A DNA stretch of 64,000 bases from Mucilaginibacter auburnensis (GTDB lineage Bacteria; Bacteroidota; Bacteroidia; Sphingobacteriales; Sphingobacteriaceae), in contig NZ_PGFJ01000001.1 in NCBI RefSeq assembly GCF_002797815.1, forward strand, positions 992,001-1,056,000, given 5' to 3'. The translations under genes were made by a program, and so were the position numbers. The notes beneath the pieces were generated by a model. It saw nothing but the letters and a program-made list of their open reading frames with translations. It was not told the DNA's origin and did no database searches. Below are positions 1 to 10,700 of the stretch, one piece after another (positions within the stretch are counted from its first letter, which is position 1; each line of letters opens with the position of its first letter).

Positions 1-1187
1 TAGGTATAGTAGCGGCGGAATTGTTTCCTGTTGCTAACGTTTCAAAGTCAATTTCTCCATTTGCCGAAAAGCTTAACGCTATTCAAAAGGAGGTTCCGCT
101 GGATTATAACGAATATGTACAGAGCTACATAGACGTTTACACCCGCCACAAAGACGAAATGAGCCATGTTTTAGGTCTTTCGCAATATTATTTTCCTATT
201 TACGAGAAGATATTCCGCGAGGCAGGTATTCCCGAAGAAATTAAATATTTATCAATAGTTGAATCTAAGCTTGACCCATTCGCGGTATCTCGTGTAGGCG
301 CAACTGGTCCGTGGCAGTTTATGCCGGCAACAGCTAAAACATACGGGTTAGTTATGGATAACTACGTGGACGAACGCCGCGACCCCATAAGGGCTTGCTA
401 TGCTGCCGCTGCTTATTTAAAAGACGCTTACATTGAGTTTGGCGATTGGTTGCTGGCTATTGCATCTTACAATTGTGGTAAAAGTAATGTTGAGCGTGCT
501 GTTGAAAAATCGGGCGCGTTAGATTTTTGGGCCATAAGACAATATTTGCCTTCCGAGACCAGAAATTATGTTCCTGCTTTTATCGCCATGTCATACGTAA
601 TGAACTACGCGCATGAGCATGACATTGTTGTGAGGCAGGCATCAATATTAGGCACCACAGATACGCTGATGGTAGACAAAAATATTTCACTAAGCAACAT
701 AGCCAAGGCGTTGGGGATGGAGCTTAAGGAGATAGCATTGCTTAACCCGCATTACAAAAGGCAAGTTGTTAATGGCAGTACCGAACGTCCTAAGAGGCTG
801 ATCGTACCTAAATCATTTGATATAAATTACACTGTATTATACACAGCTTTGAATGATCCTAATGCTGTAATACCGGCCCAGCCAAGAAGGGTTATCCCTG
901 TTGTTGTCCCAAATCCGACAACGATTTCGCCAAATTTGGCCCGAACAGTTAACCCCGTAGTTATTCAAACGTCTGCTCCTTCAGCTTCGGTAAATAACAA
1001 TATACATGTTGTTCAGCGTGGTGAGGATCTGGTTTTTGTAGCTTCAACCTATGGTCTAGATATTGAAGACCTGAAAAAATGGAACCATCTTCGCGGTTAT
1101 AGCTTAACGCCGGGCAGAAAAATTAAACTTACAGCAGATGCTGTAGTTGAAACGCCGGTTAGTGCTAATGCCGGTAAAGATATTTAA
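1..1187 (+). CDS. LysM-containing lytic transglycosylase (MltD-like), 5' partial
   Basis: Periplasmic or envelope-attached murein hydrolase that cleaves glycan strands. The frame is open from the left edge of the window with no stop before the first TTG at 21, so the true start lies outside. Numbering from that TTG, an SLT-type catalytic domain covers roughly residues 50-190, with the family ES motif at about residue 81 (VESKLDPFAVS) followed by GATGPWQFMPATA, both typical of MltD-type enzymes. A proline-rich linker leads to one C-terminal LysM peptidoglycan-binding module at about residues 328-372 (HVVQRGEDLVFVASTYGLDI). Other MltD-like proteins have one or more LysM units, so this architecture is ordinary. 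A short hairpin terminator follows. The family is secure; the individual gene name is not. Confidence 0.9.
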   Translation, partial: GIVAAELFPVANVSKSISPFAEKLNAIQKEVPLDYNEYVQSYIDVYTRHKDEMSHVLGLSQYYFPIYEKIFREAGIPEEIKYLSIVESKLDPFAVSRVGATGPWQFMPATAKTYGLVMDNYVDERRDPIRACYAAAAYLKDAYIEFGDWLLAIASYNCGKSNVERAVEKSGALDFWAIRQYLPSETRNYVPAFIAMSYVMNYAHEHDIVVRQASILGTTDTLMVDKNISLSNIAKALGMELKEIALLNPHYKRQVVNGSTERPKRLIVPKSFDINYTVLYTALNDPNAVIPAQPRRVIPVVVPNPTTISPNLARTVNPVVIQTSAPSASVNNNIHVVQRGEDLVFVASTYGLDIEDLKKWNHLRGYSLTPGRKIKLTADAVVETPVSANAGKDI

Positions 1188-1224
1188 ACTGCAACCGTAA
1201 CACCTGTATTTGAATTGAATTTGT

Positions 1225-1249
1225 AGCCCGTATGTTACCGGGCTTTTTT
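1225..1249 (+). terminator. Rho-independent terminator after the transglycosylase gene
   Basis: A six-base stem (AGCCCG with CGGGCT) closes an eight-base loop and runs directly into a T-rich tract, 37 bases after the stop codon. Confidence 0.75.
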
Positions 1250-1258
1250 ATATATGTG

Positions 1259-1281
1259 GCGCAAAACAGCTAATTTTGCGC
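1259..1281 (+). promoter_or_regulatory. maeB promoter -7 element inside a perfect inverted repeat
   Basis: TAATTTTG at 1271-1278 fits the Bacteroidota -7 consensus TAnnTTTG. It is embedded in a perfect 8-base inverted repeat, GCGCAAAA at 1259-1266 and TTTTGCGC at 1274-1281. A weak TTTA at 1247-1250 sits 20 bases upstream. The start codon of maeB is 19 bases after the -7 element. A regulator binding the dyad would cover the promoter; that is inference. Confidence 0.55.
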
Positions 1282-1297
1282 CCAACAAACAATAGCT

Positions 1298-3574
1298 ATG
1301 GATACTCCGAACCGAAAGCAGGAAGCCTTAAATTACCACTCAAAAGGCCGTCCTGGTAAAATACAGGTTATACCCACCAAACCCACTAATTCGCAACGCG
1401 ACCTTACAATGGCTTACTCGCCTGGCGTTGCCGAACCATGTTTAAGAATTGCAGAAAATGTTGAAGACGTTTATAAATACACCGCTAAAGGCAACCTGGT
1501 AGGCGTAATAAGCAATGGTACCGCGGTTTTGGGTTTGGGTAATATTGGCCCGGAGGCCAGTAAACCTGTTATGGAAGGTAAAGGCCTGCTGTTTAAAATT
1601 TATGCCGATATAGATGTATTTGATCTGGAAATAAATGCTACAACGGTTGACGAGTTTGTAAACATTGTTAAAGCGCTTGAACCAACCTTTGGCGGTATCA
1701 ACTTAGAGGATATTGGCGCCCCTTCGTGCTTTGAAATTGAACGCAGGCTGAAAGCTGAAATGAAAATACCTGTAATGCACGATGACCAGCATGGAACAGC
1801 TATTATTTCGGGCGCTGCGCTGATCAATGCTTGCGAGATCCAGGGTAAAAAGCTGGAAGATATAAAACTGGTAGTGAACGGTGCCGGTGCGGCAGCCGTA
1901 TCATGCTCAAAAATATACCTTTCTTTAGGGGTTAAAAAAGAAAACCTGGTAATGTTTGACATTAACGGTTTGATTACTCCTGAACGCAATGATCTGGATG
2001 AAATGCGTATGTTCTTCGCAACTGAGCGTAAAGACATCAATAATCTAACAGAAGCCATGATGGGGGCTGATGTATTTATCGGTTTATCTGCCGGTAATGT
2101 GGTAACCCCCGAAATGCTGAAGGGCATGGCACCAAATCCAATTGTTTTTGCAATGGCTAACCCGGTGCCCGAGATATCATATGATCTGGCTATAGGTGCA
2201 CGTGAAGACATTATAATTGCTACCGGTCGTTCAGATTATCCTAACCAGGTTAATAATGTTTTAGGCTTCCCTTATATATTTAGAGGAGCACTTGATGTGC
2301 GCGCAAGTGCTATCAATGAAGAAATGAAACTGGCTGCGGTGCGTGCAATTGCCGATATGGCAAAGAAGTCGGTACCAGAGGCAGTAAACCTCGCTTACAA
2401 CGCTAAAAATCTAAAATTCGGCAGGGATTATATCATTCCTAAACCAATGGATCAGCGTTTGATCACTGAAGTATCGGCAGCTGTGGCTAAAGCGGCAATC
2501 GATTCAGGGGTAGCACGCAAAACCATTACCGATTGGGAGGCTTATAAAGAGCAATTACGTTTACGTATTGGTCCGGATGATAAGCTGATGCGTAATATCA
2601 CCAACCTGGCTAAAAGCAATCCTAAGCGTGTAGTTTTTTCTGACGCTGATAACTATAAGATATTGCGTGCAGCGCAGATAGTTAAGGATGAGAAAATTGC
2701 TACACCGATACTTTTGGGCGACGAGCCGCGCATCAGACAGATAATAAAAGACCATGATATGGATCTGGGTGATGTAAAGATCATTGATCCGCATTTAGGT
2801 GCCGAGAACACCGAAAAGTACGCTAACTTTTTGTTTGAGAAGCGCCAGCGCCGCGGTATTACCCTGTTTGAGGCACGCAAACTTTTATCAGATTATAACT
2901 ACTACGGCGCATGCATGGTGGAGTTTGGTGAGGCCGATGCATTGATATCGGGTTTAAGTAAAAACTATGCCACCACAATAAAACCTGCTTTGCAAATTAT
3001 AGGTGTTCAGGAAGATGTTAGCCGTGTTGCTGGTATGTATCTGATGATCACCAAAAAAGGACCTGTGTTTTTTGGTGATACTACCGTGAACGTTGATCCG
3101 ACTGTTGAGGAACTGGTAGATATTACGGTGCTTATCGAAAGATCGGTAAGACAATTTAACATCAGTCCGCGTGTTGCTGTGTTGTCCTACTCTAACTTTG
3201 GATCAAATGAAGGCGCTATACCGGAAGGTACCCGCGAGGTAGTAAAACGCCTGCACAAGCAGTATCCGGATATGGTTGTTGATGGTGATATGCAGGCCAA
3301 CTTTGCTTTGAATGCTGATCTGTTGGCTGACAACTTCCCGTTCTCAACTTTAAAAGGCAGAGCGGCAAACACGTTGATCTTTCCTAACCTTGAATCGGGT
3401 AACATTGCTTACAAATTATTGCAGGAATTAGGTGGAGCCGAGGCTGTAGGACCAATATTGCTTGGGCTTAAAAAATCGGTACATATTTTACAGTTGGATA
3501 GTTCGGTACGCGAGATCGTTAACATGGTTACAATTGCCGTTGTTGACGCCCAGGCAAAAGAAACTGAACATTAA
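1298..3574 (+). CDS. maeB: NADP-dependent malic enzyme with C-terminal phosphotransacetylase-like domain
   Basis: Oxidative decarboxylation of malate to pyruvate in the cytoplasm, giving NADPH. The 758-residue length is typical of the MaeB two-domain form. Residues about 1-430 are the malic enzyme part ([11 protein letters not shown] near the N-terminus, the HDDQHGTA motif, and a Rossmann segment [12 protein letters not shown]). Residues about 430-758 resemble phosphate acetyltransferase, a domain usually regulatory in this family. The ATG start at 1298 follows a TAnnTTTG promoter by 19 bases. A clean terminator follows, so the gene is probably monocistronic. In many Bacteroidota maeB lies directly beside ruvA and sprA; here two kinase genes separate them. 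Confidence 0.96.
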   Translation: MDTPNRKQEALNYHSKGRPGKIQVIPTKPTNSQRDLTMAYSPGVAEPCLRIAENVEDVYKYTAKGNLVGVISNGTAVLGLGNIGPEASKPVMEGKGLLFKIYADIDVFDLEINATTVDEFVNIVKALEPTFGGINLEDIGAPSCFEIERRLKAEMKIPVMHDDQHGTAIISGAALINACEIQGKKLEDIKLVVNGAGAAAVSCSKIYLSLGVKKENLVMFDINGLITPERNDLDEMRMFFATERKDINNLTEAMMGADVFIGLSAGNVVTPEMLKGMAPNPIVFAMANPVPEISYDLAIGAREDIIIATGRSDYPNQVNNVLGFPYIFRGALDVRASAINEEMKLAAVRAIADMAKKSVPEAVNLAYNAKNLKFGRDYIIPKPMDQRLITEVSAAVAKAAIDSGVARKTITDWEAYKEQLRLRIGPDDKLMRNITNLAKSNPKRVVFSDADNYKILRAAQIVKDEKIATPILLGDEPRIRQIIKDHDMDLGDVKIIDPHLGAENTEKYANFLFEKRQRRGITLFEARKLLSDYNYYGACMVEFGEADALISGLSKNYATTIKPALQIIGVQEDVSRVAGMYLMITKKGPVFFGDTTVNVDPTVEELVDITVLIERSVRQFNISPRVAVLSYSNFGSNEGAIPEGTREVVKRLHKQYPDMVVDGDMQANFALNADLLADNFPFSTLKGRAANTLIFPNLESGNIAYKLLQELGGAEAVGPILLGLKKSVHILQLDSSVREIVNMVTIAVVDAQAKETEH

Positions 3575-3596
3575 AATATAAAAGGAATATAAATGC

Positions 3597-3624
3597 AAAA
3601 AGCCGCCAATTAGGTGGCTTTTTG
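3597..3624 (+). terminator. Terminator after maeB
   Basis: An AAAAGCC-CC stem with one opposed mismatch pairs with GG-GGCTTTTT across a short AATTA loop and ends in a T-run, 23 bases after the maeB stop. Confidence 0.85.
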
Positions 3625-3664
3625 TATTTATATATCTAATAAATTAGTGTAGTGGTGTTATAGT

Positions 3665-3672
3665 TAATTTTG
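3665..3672 (+). promoter_or_regulatory. Candidate -7 element for the kinase gene at 3753
   Basis: TAATTTTG matches TAnnTTTG. The start codon is 80 bases further on. No good -33 TTG was seen at the usual 19-21 base spacing, so support is moderate. Confidence 0.4.
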
Positions 3673-3752
3673 TTAACTTGGTGTGCTGAATAAGCGTAAC
3701 CCAAAATGGCAAAAAGCCGTTAAAATAGCCAATCTGTATTTTTTCCCTGATT

Positions 3753-5315
3753 ATGAACGAAGTAAATACTTCTATACTCATTATAGATGATGAGGAAATG
3801 GTGCGCGATAATATCGCCGACATTTTAATGCCGCAATCATCATTTGAAGATTTTGATAGCATGAACGATGCCCTTAACGTACTGTTTGAGGCACCTAAAC
3901 CTTTATTAACTACGCGTACACCCAACATTCCTGTTTTTTCAGTGCAAAAGGCCGCCAACGGTATGGAGGGTGTTAAAAAAGTTAAAGAAGCAATTGAACA
4001 AGGGAATCCCTTCGCCGTAATATTTTTGGATATGCGCATGCCGGGAATGAGCGGACTGGAAACCGCCATTGAGATCAGAAAGCATGATGTAAAAGTTGAG
4101 ATCATATTCATCACTGCATACAGCGATCGCTCTATTGATGAGATAGTGGAACAGGCAGGGCAGAATGTAGGCTATCATTGCAAGCCTTACGCTCCGGAAG
4201 AGATCATACAAATTGCTACAAAGGCTGTTACAGATTACAATAAACTGCGCAACCTTGAGAAGCTGATAGAATCTATATCAACTATTGGCTTAAATAAACA
4301 CCAGCTTAATTCACTGCTAAAAAATATATTGGACCAACTGGCAGGTTTTGTAGATACGGATCTGGCTTTGATTGGAAAACTGCATGATGACGATAGCTAC
4401 GAAAAAATACTTTCAATAGGCACGCTTGATGACCAGGTTAACATAGATGAACTCATATCAAGAATAAAAGCCAAAAATGTAAAGCGCGACGAAGTTATAC
4501 AGATAGATGAGCTTTTTTTGGCTCACATTGATAACTACACGGTTTTTGCGGTTTTAAAAAAGCAGGAAAAACTGAAGGTGGAAAAGATGTATCTACTCAA
4601 GTTATTTATTCAGAATGCGGCGCAGGCCATCCGTAATGCTGAGTTAAATGAAAAGCTGATACAGAACGAAAAGCTATCTGCCGTTGGCCAGGTAATAGGT
4701 ATGGTAATGCATGATCTGCGTTCGCCGATAAAAAATATAACTGTTTTAACCGAATTAATGCGCAAGGATGGGGTTGAGAATCAATGGGTAGATTTTATTG
4801 ATCAATGTGCGGCCCAGGCTTCGGAGATATTTGACGACTTTTTGGATTTCATCAGAAATACGCCTGTTGTAAAAACGCCTGTTTGCCTGCACAAAATAAT
4901 AACTAATGCCCTGCAAGTTACAGAGACACGTGCAGGCGCTGAACAGGTTACAATAACTGTAAATATTGACAAGGATGTTAAGGTGCCGGGTGATGAAAGC
5001 AAACTGCGCCGGGTATTCAGTAACCTCATCACCAATGCGGTTGATGCTTTGCTGGACAACAATGTTAGTGAGCCACACATCACAATCAATACGCATGTAA
5101 AAGAAACTGAAATTGAAATAAACGTGCAGGATAATGGCCCGGGTATTCCATCAGAAATACAGCGAACGCTTTTTGAGCCGTTTGTTACCAAAAAGAAACA
5201 ACATGGAACCGGTTTAGGCTTAGCCATAGTGAAACAATATATAACCGCGCATGGAGGTAGTATTGCTGTAGAGAACAATGGTGGGGCATTATTTACAATA
5301 GTACTTCCATTATAA
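3753..5315 (+). CDS. Receiver-histidine kinase fusion (REC N-terminal, HisKA/HATPase C-terminal)
   Basis: Cytoplasmic signalling protein of 520 residues with no membrane segment. The receiver acid pair is D12-D13 (LIIDDEE). The likely phospho-acceptor is D93 in FLDMRMPGMSG, about 40 residues later than in a standard receiver, because a loop covering about residues 30-68 is inserted after the first helix. A linker without a clear match spans about residues 165-300, followed by the H-box with H320 (MVMHDLRSPIKN) and an ATPase with DNGPGIP and GTGLGLAIV. The receiver lies before the kinase, so it probably gates kinase output rather than acting as a terminal relay. The next kinase gene begins 27 bases later, so the two are probably co-transcribed. 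No DNA-binding partner is adjacent. Confidence 0.88.
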   Translation: MNEVNTSILIIDDEEMVRDNIADILMPQSSFEDFDSMNDALNVLFEAPKPLLTTRTPNIPVFSVQKAANGMEGVKKVKEAIEQGNPFAVIFLDMRMPGMSGLETAIEIRKHDVKVEIIFITAYSDRSIDEIVEQAGQNVGYHCKPYAPEEIIQIATKAVTDYNKLRNLEKLIESISTIGLNKHQLNSLLKNILDQLAGFVDTDLALIGKLHDDDSYEKILSIGTLDDQVNIDELISRIKAKNVKRDEVIQIDELFLAHIDNYTVFAVLKKQEKLKVEKMYLLKLFIQNAAQAIRNAELNEKLIQNEKLSAVGQVIGMVMHDLRSPIKNITVLTELMRKDGVENQWVDFIDQCAAQASEIFDDFLDFIRNTPVVKTPVCLHKIITNALQVTETRAGAEQVTITVNIDKDVKVPGDESKLRRVFSNLITNAVDALLDNNVSEPHITINTHVKETEIEINVQDNGPGIPSEIQRTLFEPFVTKKKQHGTGLGLAIVKQYITAHGGSIAVENNGGALFTIVLPL

Positions 5316-5342
5316 TTTATTCGCTTAATCAATTAACCACAC

Positions 5343-7049
5343 ATGAACAATATTATAAAGGATATTGCCGGTTTGGGGTCGTGGCATTATGATGTGACTA
5401 CAAAAAGTTTGCAGTTTGATCAAGAGACTTTGAGTCTTGTTGGTTTATCACAAGATAGCGGGTATGTGAATAAAAACGGATATGCATTCTGGTTGGATAA
5501 TCTGCATCCGGGTGATAGGGCAAATGCGGTTGCTACGTTTAAAACTTTTACAGAAGATGAGGCGCAACAACGTTACGAGCAGACCTACCGTTTTAAGCAT
5601 AGCAGTGGCAAATGGATATGGTTATGGAGTAAAGCCATGCGATATGTTACCGGGAATATAGCAGGAACCATCACGGATATCAGTTTTTTCAAAAAGGAGA
5701 TTGAGCAAAGCCGTGTAGAAAGTAAATTACTGCGCACATTAATTGATAGTTTGCCTGATGTTATTTATGTAAAGGATGATAAAGGACGTAAGATAATAGC
5801 TAATCACGCTGATGTAGCCTCCCTGGGGCTAACAAGTGAAGAAGAGGTGGTAGGCAAAACAGATATTGAATTGTTGAAAGGTGATGTTGGTGAGCGGTGT
5901 TATCATGATGATATGCACATTATTGATACCGGAGAACCTATTGTTAACATGGAGGAGTTTTTTTTCGATGCCGACGGTAACAAACAGTGGCTATTAACCA
6001 CAAAAGTACCTGTTAAAAAATCAAGCGGAAAAACCAGTCACATTTTGGGAATAGGCCACAACATTACCCATCGTAAGCAAAACGAGGAGTCACTTAAATT
6101 ACTAAATGAGGAACTCTCTGAGCAGGCCGAAGAACTGCGCGCGTTAAACGAGCAGCTTACCTTGCAAAAAGAGCAGGAAACCGAGAAAGCGATAGCGCAG
6201 GGTAAGTTTGAAATAGCATCAGAGATATTGCATGATATTGGTAATGCATTGGTGGGCTTCGGCGCTTATCTTAATCGTATTAACCGTTTGCTGGAACGAG
6301 GTAACCTCAAAGCACTTAAAAATTTGGCTTTATTTATCAGCACCCAACAAAGTGTAATAGCGCAGGCAATTGGCGTTGATAAAGCAAATGCATTGGTATC
6401 GCTTACCGAAACCATGGCCAAAACCCAAACAGAAAGCGATGCTGAATTAACTAATTCGGTAAACGAACTGCTTAATATCACAACACATATCCAGGAGATA
6501 TTAAACATTCAGCGACAGTTTGTTGGTGGGCATAGCGGCATTCATCAGCGTAAACCGGTTAATCTTATCAATATCATTAACGATTGCCGTTCTATGCTCA
6601 TGGCCTCAATGGATAAAAAAGGTATACAGTTAACCACCAGCATTGAACCCGGAAACTATGTGATAAAAGGTGATCACACCAAATTAATGCAGGTTATATT
6701 AAATGTTTTGAAAAACAGTGTTGAGGCAATTGATTTGGAAGCAAGGCAAAAACAGATCAGCATCAACTTACATAATAAAGCCGGTGCAATAACGCTTTCC
6801 ATTAAAGACAATGGTAAAGGTTTTAATGAAGAAACTGGTCAACATTTATTTGAACGAGGTTACACCACAAAAAGTAATGGTACCGGCTTAGGACTTTACA
6901 ACTGCCGTTCAATTATTGAAAGCCATGCCGGTCAGTTTAATATTTCAAGCGGCGGCTTAACTAAGGGCGCCGAAGTAGCTATTGTTTTTGAAGCAGACCA
7001 ACTGGAGAGCAGAGAAGCTGCTGCTGCCGGAGCTGCTTATAACTTTTAA
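5343..7049 (+). CDS. PAS-domain sensor histidine kinase
   Basis: Soluble sensor kinase of 568 residues. Two PAS folds are visible at about residues 1-115 (GLGSWHYD, and a KWIWLWSKA PAC-like strand) and 125-240 (LIDSLPDVIYVKDDKG). They are followed by a coiled-coil stretch rich in E, Q and L to about residue 285. The H-box is divergent, with H297 in EILHDIGNALVG rather than the usual HE(L/I)(R/K)xP. The ATPase core has LNVLKNSVEA, DNGKGF and GTGLGLYNCRSI. The C-terminal tail is alanine-rich. It follows the receiver-kinase gene by 27 bases. The ligand and the output partner are not visible. Confidence 0.88.
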   Translation: MNNIIKDIAGLGSWHYDVTTKSLQFDQETLSLVGLSQDSGYVNKNGYAFWLDNLHPGDRANAVATFKTFTEDEAQQRYEQTYRFKHSSGKWIWLWSKAMRYVTGNIAGTITDISFFKKEIEQSRVESKLLRTLIDSLPDVIYVKDDKGRKIIANHADVASLGLTSEEEVVGKTDIELLKGDVGERCYHDDMHIIDTGEPIVNMEEFFFDADGNKQWLLTTKVPVKKSSGKTSHILGIGHNITHRKQNEESLKLLNEELSEQAEELRALNEQLTLQKEQETEKAIAQGKFEIASEILHDIGNALVGFGAYLNRINRLLERGNLKALKNLALFISTQQSVIAQAIGVDKANALVSLTETMAKTQTESDAELTNSVNELLNITTHIQEILNIQRQFVGGHSGIHQRKPVNLINIINDCRSMLMASMDKKGIQLTTSIEPGNYVIKGDHTKLMQVILNVLKNSVEAIDLEARQKQISINLHNKAGAITLSIKDNGKGFNEETGQHLFERGYTTKSNGTGLGLYNCRSIIESHAGQFNISSGGLTKGAEVAIVFEADQLESREAAAAGAAYNF

Positions 7050-7118
7050 TATCAGCTTTCGTCAACTTAGAAATTGTTAGCTATGGTTTAAATCTATAAA
7101 TTTATCGTCAGCAAAATT

Positions 7119-7703
7119 ATGTATAATTATATTGACGGTAAATTAGCCTTTAAAAGCCCGGCTTACGTGGTGATAGATGCGGGAGGCGTTGGTTATCAAA
7201 TAAATATTTCATTACACACCTATTCCTTATTAAGTGCTACCGAGCGGCAAAAGCTTTATGTATGGCTGCATGTTAAGGAGGATGCACATACGCTTTATGG
7301 CTTTGTTGATGAAGGCGAGCGGAGGCTATTCCTTCATTTGATCTCTATTTCCGGAATTGGCCCTAATACGGCCCGGATGATGCTCTCGTCCATTACACCA
7401 ACCGAGATACATACGGCTATTGTAAGCGGCAATGTATCGCTTATACAGCGTATCAAAGGTATTGGTCCAAAATCAGCACAACGTGTAATATTGGAGCTTC
7501 AGGATAAATTGAAGAAAGAAGGTCCGGAAACGCTTAGCGTTGCAATAGTTGCTCCTTCAGTTAAAGATGAAGCGTTGGCCGCATTGGTAATGTTAGGCTT
7601 CGCCCGCAATGCGGCTGAAAAGGTATTAGACCAGCAAATGAATAAAATGGACAGCTCAATTACCGTTGAACACCTTATTAAAATTGCATTAAAAAGTTTA
7701 TAA
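7119..7703 (+). CDS. ruvA: Holliday junction branch-migration protein RuvA
   Basis: DNA-binding subunit of the RuvAB branch-migration complex in recombination repair. At 194 residues it has the usual length. The N-terminal OB-fold begins MYNYIDGKLAFKSPAYVVID. Two helix-hairpin-helix motifs follow (ISGIGPNTARMML and IKGIGPKSAQRVILEL), and a C-terminal RuvB-binding helical domain ends the protein. The sprA start lies 24 bases after its stop; ruvA next to sprA is a recurring arrangement in Bacteroidota. Confidence 0.97.
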   Translation: MYNYIDGKLAFKSPAYVVIDAGGVGYQINISLHTYSLLSATERQKLYVWLHVKEDAHTLYGFVDEGERRLFLHLISISGIGPNTARMMLSSITPTEIHTAIVSGNVSLIQRIKGIGPKSAQRVILELQDKLKKEGPETLSVAIVAPSVKDEALAALVMLGFARNAAEKVLDQQMNKMDSSITVEHLIKIALKSL

Positions 7704-7727
7704 TTACTGCTAATTAAACTTTAGCCT

Positions 7728-10700
7728 TTGAGCGGGATTTTTACCGGTAGGATTGTAATTGCATTGTTTATAATCTCCGCGTTTTGCGGCATAAGGAATG
7801 CTTTTGCCCAACAACCCGCATTAAAGCGTGCCGATTCGGTAATCATTAAAGTTCCGTATAACTATAAACCCACCAATAACAGCCTGTCCCGGAAAGGGGT
7901 ATTTGAACCCGACCCACCCGGCCTTACCCGCACCATTGAGTATGATGTAGCTGCTAACCGTTACGTAATGTATGAACGGGTTGGTAATTTGTTGTACAGG
8001 CCACCGGTTTACTTAACCTTTTCAGAGTACCTAACCTTAAAGCAGCAGGAAGAAAAGCGGAATTATTTTAAAAAGCTTACAGACAACTACGCCTACCAGT
8101 CGCAACAACCCGGATTTATTCCGCAAATAAAAGTGCGTAGCCAAACGTTTGCTAAAATATTCGGCAGTAATACTATTGATATACGGCCGCAGGGTTCGGC
8201 AGAGGCTATACTTTCAGGGCAGATCAACAGTAACCAGAACCCGCTGTTCAATACCCGTCAGCGCAAGCAATTTAACTTCAATTTTGATCAGCGTATACAG
8301 CTTAATGTAACCGGTAACATTGGCGATAAACTTAAAATAGCAACCAATTACAATACCGATGCCCAGTTTCAGTTTGATAACCAGTTTAAGCTGGAATACA
8401 AAGGCCATGCCGACGACATTATTCAGGAGATACAGGCAGGTACGGTAAGTATGCCCTTGCCCACTACGCTCATTACAGGTAAGCAGGCGTTGTTTGGTAT
8501 CCGCACCAAAATGAAATTTGGTAAGCTGGGCGTTACAGGTGTATTCTCGCAGCAACGTTCTCAGTCGCGTACGCTAACCATCACTAACGGCTCACAGCAG
8601 GGGGAGATCAACATGGTGGCATCGGACTATGAGGCTAACAGGCACTACTTTCTGGCGCAGTATTTCAGAGATAACTATAACCGGTCATTAGCTAATATAC
8701 CCCTCATCAGCTCGGGTATCAACATTACACGTGTGGAGGTGTGGGTAACCAACCGCACCAATACTACTACCGACTCGCGGGATGTGTTGGGTTTGCTTGA
8801 CCTTGGTGAAAACCGGCCTTATAACACCACTCAGGTTCAGGGGGGGGCAGGTTTTTCGCCTTTGCCATCTGGCTTTTCCGGACCGATAGCCGCACAGCAA
8901 TCTAACTCCTTGTTGCAAAACTTGCCGGCTGGTGCCCGTTTGACTAATGATCCGGCTAACTCGTTAGCTAATTACTTTGCTTCCACGGGTGGTACCGACA
9001 ACTATGCCAAGCTAACTTATGCACGTAAGCTAACACCTAAAGAGTTTACCCTGCAATCGCAATTAGGTTACATATCAGTTAATTATCCTTTGAATAATGA
9101 TGAGGTGCTTGCCGTTGCTTTTCAATATACCTACAACGGCGTACAGTACCAGGTTGGAGAGTTCTCTACAGATGCACCGGTTGACCCTACGCAGCCTAAA
9201 GTTTTATACTTGAAGTTGCTAAAGAATACGCTGTTAAAAACCAACCTGCCAACCTGGAAGCTGATGATGAAGAACATCTATTCGCTTAACGCTTACCAGG
9301 TGAACCCGCAAAATTTTAAGCTGCGCGTTGCGCGTTTAGACGATAAAACCAGCGTTGAAAAACCGGTAATGGAAGAGGGGCAGAACACCAAAGGTAAGCT
9401 ATGGTTGCAACTAACCGGACTGGACAACCTAAGCCAGCAAAACGAGAAACGGCCCGATGGCTATTTTGACTTTTTGGAAGGAATTACTATTGACTCGCAA
9501 AACGGACGGATTGTTTTTCCGGTTTTAGAGCCGTTCGGTTCTGATCTTGCTGCGCGTTTTGATGCTTCGGAAACAGACCTTAGGCGAAGGTATGTTTACC
9601 AGCAATTGTATGACTCCACTAAAGTGGTGGCACAGCAGTTCTTTCCGCAACTTAACCGTTATGCCATAAAAGGTACCTACTCATCACAAGGAGGCGGAGG
9701 GTCGTACCAGTTGAACGCTACCAATATTCCGCAGGGTTCTGTTATAGTGTCGGCTGGGGCAACTAAATTAGTAGAGGGTACAGATTATACCATTGATTAC
9801 AATTCTGGTCGGCTTAATATCATCAATGGAGCCTTGCTACAATCGGGCCAGCCCATAACAGTTAACCTGGAAAACAATGAGCTTTTTGGCATTCAGCAAA
9901 GGTCGTTGTACGGTGCAAGGTTTGACTACAAGGTAAACAACAAACTGTTGCTGGGCGGAACCATCATGCACCTCAATGAGCAGCCTATCTCGCAAAATGA
10001 GGCCATTGGGCAGGAGTCGCTTTCTAATACCATTTGGGGTTTGGATATCAACTACAGTTCTGAATCTCGCTTTTTAACACGGATGGTTGATAAATTGCCA
10101 TTCCTGCAAACCAAAGCGCCATCTTCATTCAACTTTAGTGGAGAGTTTGCCCAACTCTTACCCGGTAGTCCAAGCGTTTTAAGTTATGCCGGTGCCAGAA
10201 ATGGTACCTCTTATCTGGATGATTTTGAAAATAGCCAATCCATTATTGACGTTAAGGCAGCCAATGCCTGGCAGTTATCGGCTACGCCCCGTTTATTTCC
10301 TGAGTCGGGTTTGTTCAATAATCTGGCCTATGGGTACAACCGTGCACGATTAGCATTTTATAATATCGACCCCATATTTTATACATCGGGTTCAATTCCT
10401 TTAACACGGGCGCAGTTGTCTAATCATTACGTACGGCAGGTATTCCAAAATGAGGTGTTCCCATATAAGCAGTCGGTTACCGGGCAGCCTTTATCAGTGG
10501 CAACGCTTGATCTGGCTTTTTACCCAACTATACGTGGGCCCTATAATTACGCAACAACCGGGCTTAATGCAGACGGCACACTACAAAATCCACGCTCACG
10601 CTGGGGTGGTATGTATCGCAATATTCCTATAACAGATTTTCAGTCGCTCAATGTTCAATATATTGAGTTTTGGATGATGGACCCCTTCATTTATAAACCA

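Noticed and set aside
1600..2211. 203-codon open frame opposite maeB
   Set aside because: It runs antisense through the conserved malic enzyme part, has no recognisable domain and no promoter; it is a shadow of maeB codon use.
4802..5332. 176-codon open frame opposite the receiver-kinase gene
   Set aside because: It is antisense to the HisKA/HATPase region, low in motifs, and explained by codon shadowing.
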